NCBI GenBank assembly: GCA_036961295.1
Contig: JBALVX010000001.1
Coordinates: 496,001 to 560,000 of the forward strand
DNA length: 64,000 nt
Direction of reading: 5' to 3'
Origin: JAGPUQ01 sp036961295
GTDB lineage: Bacteria; Pseudomonadota; Gammaproteobacteria; Pseudomonadales; Porticoccaceae
Shown here: piece by piece, positions 61,452 through 64,000 of the stretch
Layout: the number at the start of each line of letters is the position of its first letter
Numbering within the stretch: position 1 is the first letter of the stretch
Position numbers and translations under genes: made by a program
Notes under the pieces: generated by a model
Database searches by the model: none
Told to the model about the DNA's origin: nothing
The model's input: the letters and a program-made list of their open reading frames with translations, nothing else

Positions 61452-62405
61452 CTACAGAAGCCATAGCCAGGCGGGCAGAGATACAAAAAATAAGGCGGTG
61501 CTAGTGACCAGGATGGTGGCTAATAACTCGGTATTGAGGCCAAAGCGCTCACTTAATACCAGGGTTGCCATCATGGTGGGTGTGGCGGCGAGCAGTACGG
61601 TACTTTTCATCACTTCCCCGTTCCCCAGAGTCGCTAAACCCAGGCCGAATACCACCCCTGGCACTAGCACGAGCTTAATTACCGAGGCTAGTAGGGAAAT
61701 ACGCCAATAGCGGGCGATATTGGCGAAGGAGAGCGACATGCCCACCGCGAGCAGCATGGCGTGCATGGTGGTGTCGCCAAGCATACGCGCGGAGGTTTGG
61801 ATAAACTGCGGCAGTTCGATATTGCTTAAATTGAGGAATACCGCGAATACAAAGGCCCATATTGGCGGCAAGCTCAGGAAGGTTTTGAGAAACGAGCGCA
61901 GGCTACCGTCGCCGTTGTCTGCCGTGCTCCAGCGGCAGGCAATCCACACGCCGACAATCCATAGCATCGGGCTAATGGCGAGTACGTCCACATAAATGGC
62001 AAAGCGGGCGGCGGCTTCGCCTTGTTCGGCACGTAATAGGGGCACGCCAAGAGAAATAATGTTGGCGTAGGCGCAAGCCAAAATCAGCACTGCCAGTTCT
62101 GGCTTGCCCATACCAATACGAATTAAATAGGGTTTGAGCAGCAGGCAGAGCGCCATACCGGCGAGAATACCGGCGTTAAACAGCAGGGGAGAGCTAATTA
62201 ATTCAAAGGATAAAACCACACTGGGAATAACCGCGATAATCAAAGCCGGATAAAACAGGTTGAGTACTAAAATACCGATGGTGCGACGCACATCGAGAAA
62301 GCTAATACCGCCGGGTTCGGTATGCCGCCAGATTACGCCCAATAGAATCACAAAGGCGCTGGGCATTAATGCCTGTTGAATAATTTCCAATATTGAATGG
62401 TCCAT
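61452..62405 (-). CDS. AEC (auxin efflux carrier) family transporter
   Basis: 317-residue inner-membrane protein with about ten helices in two halves (for example LILACAYANIISLGVPLLRAEQG and VLLAATPTMMATLVLSERFGLNT). Bacterial AEC members move organic acids such as malate or malonate. Its place between the catabolic genes suggests transport of the aromatic acid or a product. It is 197 bases upstream of the PdxA-like gene on the same strand. Confidence 0.85.
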   Translation of the reverse strand: MDHSILEIIQQALMPSAFVILLGVIWRHTEPGGISFLDVRRTIGILVLNLFYPALIIAVIPSVVLSFELISSPLLFNAGILAGMALCLLLKPYLIRIGMGKPELAVLILACAYANIISLGVPLLRAEQGEAAARFAIYVDVLAISPMLWIVGVWIACRWSTADNGDGSLRSFLKTFLSLPPIWAFVFAVFLNLSNIELPQFIQTSARMLGDTTMHAMLLAVGMSLSFANIARYWRISLLASVIKLVLVPGVVFGLGLATLGNGEVMKSTVLLAATPTMMATLVLSERFGLNTELLATILVTSTALFFVSLPAWLWLL

Positions 62406-62511
62406 GACTTAATTTAAGCTATCCTGTAATTGATGCGGGTCAATGCGTCGGAGGCATAGAAAAGCATACTGGCCACTGAACCGCTATCTTACCGTTATAA
62501 GGAGAACGACT

Positions 62512-62895
62512 GTGCCAAATCCCATTACTTTGAAAGCATTACTGGAAACTGAGGGCGTATTGGGTGCCGTGCGTTGGCGCGCATCATCCATCAGTAGTAC
62601 CGCGACACCACCGGCATTGGTTGAGTTTGTTGGTGATATTTCGGAAGATCGAGCACAGCGATTGATGGCCCATGCCGAAGCGGCGGGTATGTCGGTGTTT
62701 GGCATCAGCCAGTTGAGCTACCAACGAGCGAGAGCTGACAAAACCGTGGTTTATCCCGTAGATTCTTATTATGTCCACGGGCAATACACCTCGGTGATCG
62801 CTACTATCAACCGGGTCGCGACGCTATTGGACAATAAAGCGAATACAGATATTCAAGCGCTGATTAGCAGAATGATCCTGGTTGATAGTGCCTAG
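62512..62895 (+). CDS. Small protein of unknown function, possibly roadblock/DUF2173-like
   Basis: 127 residues from GTG 62512, with AAGGAG seven bases upstream. Mixed alpha/beta: ITLKALLETEGVLGAVRWRA, ALVEFVGDISEDRAQRLMAHAEAAG and a final helix. The order (an 'L...GV.GA' start, a GD-S-E-A helix, then a strand pair) recalls small roadblock-like or DUF2173 proteins, but the match is weak. It is on the opposite strand to the flanking dioxygenase genes and ends five bases before the convergent SDR stop. It may be part of the island. Confidence 0.5.
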   Translation: MPNPITLKALLETEGVLGAVRWRASSISSTATPPALVEFVGDISEDRAQRLMAHAEAAGMSVFGISQLSYQRARADKTVVYPVDSYYVHGQYTSVIATINRVATLLDNKANTDIQALISRMILVDSA

Positions 62896-62900
62896 CCTGG

Positions 62901-63701
62901 TTAGCCCTGTGGACGCATACCGATGCCAATACCGCCGTCGCTATTGATTACCGTGCCAGTTATAAAACTGGATTGTTGCTTAGCGGCTAGCAGTAAATAA
63001 ATAGCGGCGTGATCTTCTGGCTGTGATGCAAAGCCCAGCGGTGTCATGCTTTCGAGCAATTTATCGACGTCGGGGATTTCAGAGAGTTTGGCTTCTGCTT
63101 GCCCACCGGCACTACTGCCACCCAGGCTGGTCAAGGTGCCACCGGGGGCGATGCCGTTGACACGAATATTCGGAGCGAGTTCGTGGGCCAGTTGTTTGAT
63201 CATCCCGAGTACGGCATGTTTGGAAGCGACATAAATGGGGCCGCCACCGCCGGTATAAAAACTGGAGCTTGAAGCGGTGAAGATCATGCTGCCTTTGGTT
63301 TTTTGTAATTCAGGCAAGGCTGCTTTCGCGCCTAAGATATAACCCTTCACATTAACCGAAAAAATTTCATCACAGATGTCGCTAATGGTGTCGTCGCTTT
63401 GATCGGCGAGGGACACCATATAATCCCAGATGCCGGCGTTGCCGACAAAGGTATCCAGTTGACCAAAGGCCGCTACGGTTTTGGCAACCGCGGTTTTGTT
63501 GTCGTCTAGCGAGCGCACATCCCCAATGATACCGACTACCTTGTCCGCTCCGAGTTTTTCAACTAGCGCATCAACAGCAGCTTGGCTGCGATCCATAACG
63601 CCAACACAAGCACCTTCGGCGACAAAACGCTCAACCACCGCCAAACCAATACCGGATGCGCCGCCAGTTACCAGTGCTACTTTGTTATCCAACCAGCCCA
63701 T
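62901..63701 (-). CDS. cis-dihydrodiol dehydrogenase, BphB/HcaB-type SDR
   Basis: 266-residue SDR: TGGASGIGLAVVERF, the subgroup-specific FVGNAGIWDYMVSL, VNVKGYILGAKAALPEL, SMIFTASSSSFYTGGGGPIYVASKHA (catalytic Y-K pair) and ELAPNIRVNGIAPGGT. These blocks match biphenyl and phenylpropionate dihydrodiol dehydrogenases, which turn a cis-dihydrodiol into a catechol with NAD+. It likely follows the biphenyl-type dioxygenase encoded at 56914-58873. GGAGATAAG precedes ATG 63701. Confidence 0.88.
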   Translation of the reverse strand: MGWLDNKVALVTGGASGIGLAVVERFVAEGACVGVMDRSQAAVDALVEKLGADKVVGIIGDVRSLDDNKTAVAKTVAAFGQLDTFVGNAGIWDYMVSLADQSDDTISDICDEIFSVNVKGYILGAKAALPELQKTKGSMIFTASSSSFYTGGGGPIYVASKHAVLGMIKQLAHELAPNIRVNGIAPGGTLTSLGGSSAGGQAEAKLSEIPDVDKLLESMTPLGFASQPEDHAAIYLLLAAKQQSSFITGTVINSDGGIGIGMRPQG

Positions 63702-63794
63702 ATTCTTATCTCCCCGAGTATTGTGTTTATGTTTTAAGGTGTTGTGTGTTTATGCTCTAAAGAAGGTAATTGTTTTGACTATGAAAAACAATTA

Positions 63795-64000
63795 CTAAAA
63801 GAAAACATTTAAATTACTGTCCGGCACCACGGCATGGTTAAACACCATATTGCGGAGTGCGAGCTTTACCTTGTCGCCTTCGACGCGCCAGGTGTCGGTG
63901 CGCGAGACAATCATGCGTCGCTCTTCACCATCGAGTCGATTGCGATAGACGGTGACCATCGACAATACCTTCCATTCACCCTCAAGGTCGGTAGGAAAAA
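63795..64000 (-). CDS. Aromatic-ring-hydroxylating dioxygenase beta subunit, C-terminal part (cut by window edge)
   Basis: The minus-strand frame open to the right edge, stop at 63795-63797, gives about 68 residues. EGEWKVLSMVTVYRNRLDGE, RRMIVSRTDTWRVEG and the end FNHAVVPDSNLNVFF match the C-terminus of ring-hydroxylating dioxygenase small subunits. It is the third beta subunit of the island and lies 93 bases upstream of the BphB-type dehydrogenase. A matching alpha subunit would be expected beyond the edge. Confidence 0.78.
   Translation of the reverse strand, partial: FPTDLEGEWKVLSMVTVYRNRLDGEERRMIVSRTDTWRVEGDKVKLALRNMVFNHAVVPDSNLNVFF

Overview
The window looks like a chromosomal piece of a marine-type gammaproteobacterium. 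The Na+-NQR operon with apbE and nqrM, csiV next to mfd, a Pseudomonas-like long GAPDH and a Pseudomonas-type nrdAB pair all point to Gammaproteobacteria. The density of aromatic and xenobiotic catabolism genes suggests a Cellvibrionales/Spongiibacteraceae-like hydrocarbon or aromatic degrader. This placement is inferred from protein character, not from a marker gene. I saw no rRNA, tRNA, CRISPR array or intact insertion sequence.

Layout. 1-4.6 kb: 5' part of recQ (minus), a Baeyer-Villiger monooxygenase and a NUDIX hydrolase. 4.6-8.2 kb: a two-gene sulfur cassette, a methanethiol oxidase-like protein (mtoX/SBP56) followed by a SCO1-MauG fusion. It is bounded by an imperfect duplication of the 3' end of the NUDIX gene. 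8.3-12.2 kb: an A+T-rich minus-strand group whose exported products carry His clusters (TehB-like cupin, small secreted protein, HupE/UreJ permease, His-rich protein, beta-barrel), with one NTF2-like gene inside. 12.4-15.3 kb: an SDR and a large unrecognised protein with PIN-like motifs and two C-terminal membrane helices.

15.5-38 kb is mostly housekeeping: nrdBA with a long upstream region holding DnaA boxes and NrdR-like boxes, exonuclease III, TerC, a thioesterase, csiV, mfd, a lipoprotein, long GAPDH, nqrABCDEF, apbE, nqrM and small envelope genes.

38-64 kb is an accessory catabolic region. The first part has aldehyde dehydrogenase, VOC, deazaflavin-type nitroreductase and sterol-desaturase-like genes. 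Next is a minus-strand operon (LLM monooxygenase, HpaB-type hydroxylase, C-C hydrolase, MhpB-type extradiol dioxygenase) divergent from a GntR regulator. It reads as hydroxylation, meta-cleavage and hydrolysis of an aromatic acid side-chain substrate. Amino-acid decarboxylase, cysteine synthase, PanE-like and DapA-like genes, a GabD-like dehydrogenase and an EamA exporter follow.

The last part (55-64 kb) is a ring-hydroxylating dioxygenase island. A terephthalate-dioxygenase-like alpha/beta pair flanks a biphenyl-type alpha/beta pair, accompanied by three diol dehydrogenases of different type (PdxA/TphB, BenD-like SDR, BphB/HcaB-like SDR), an AEC transporter and a third beta subunit cut by the window edge. 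No ferredoxin or reductase partner for the dioxygenases and no flavin reductase for the HpaB-type enzyme is encoded here. Many intergenic gaps contain short degenerate tandem repeats, each gap with its own unit.
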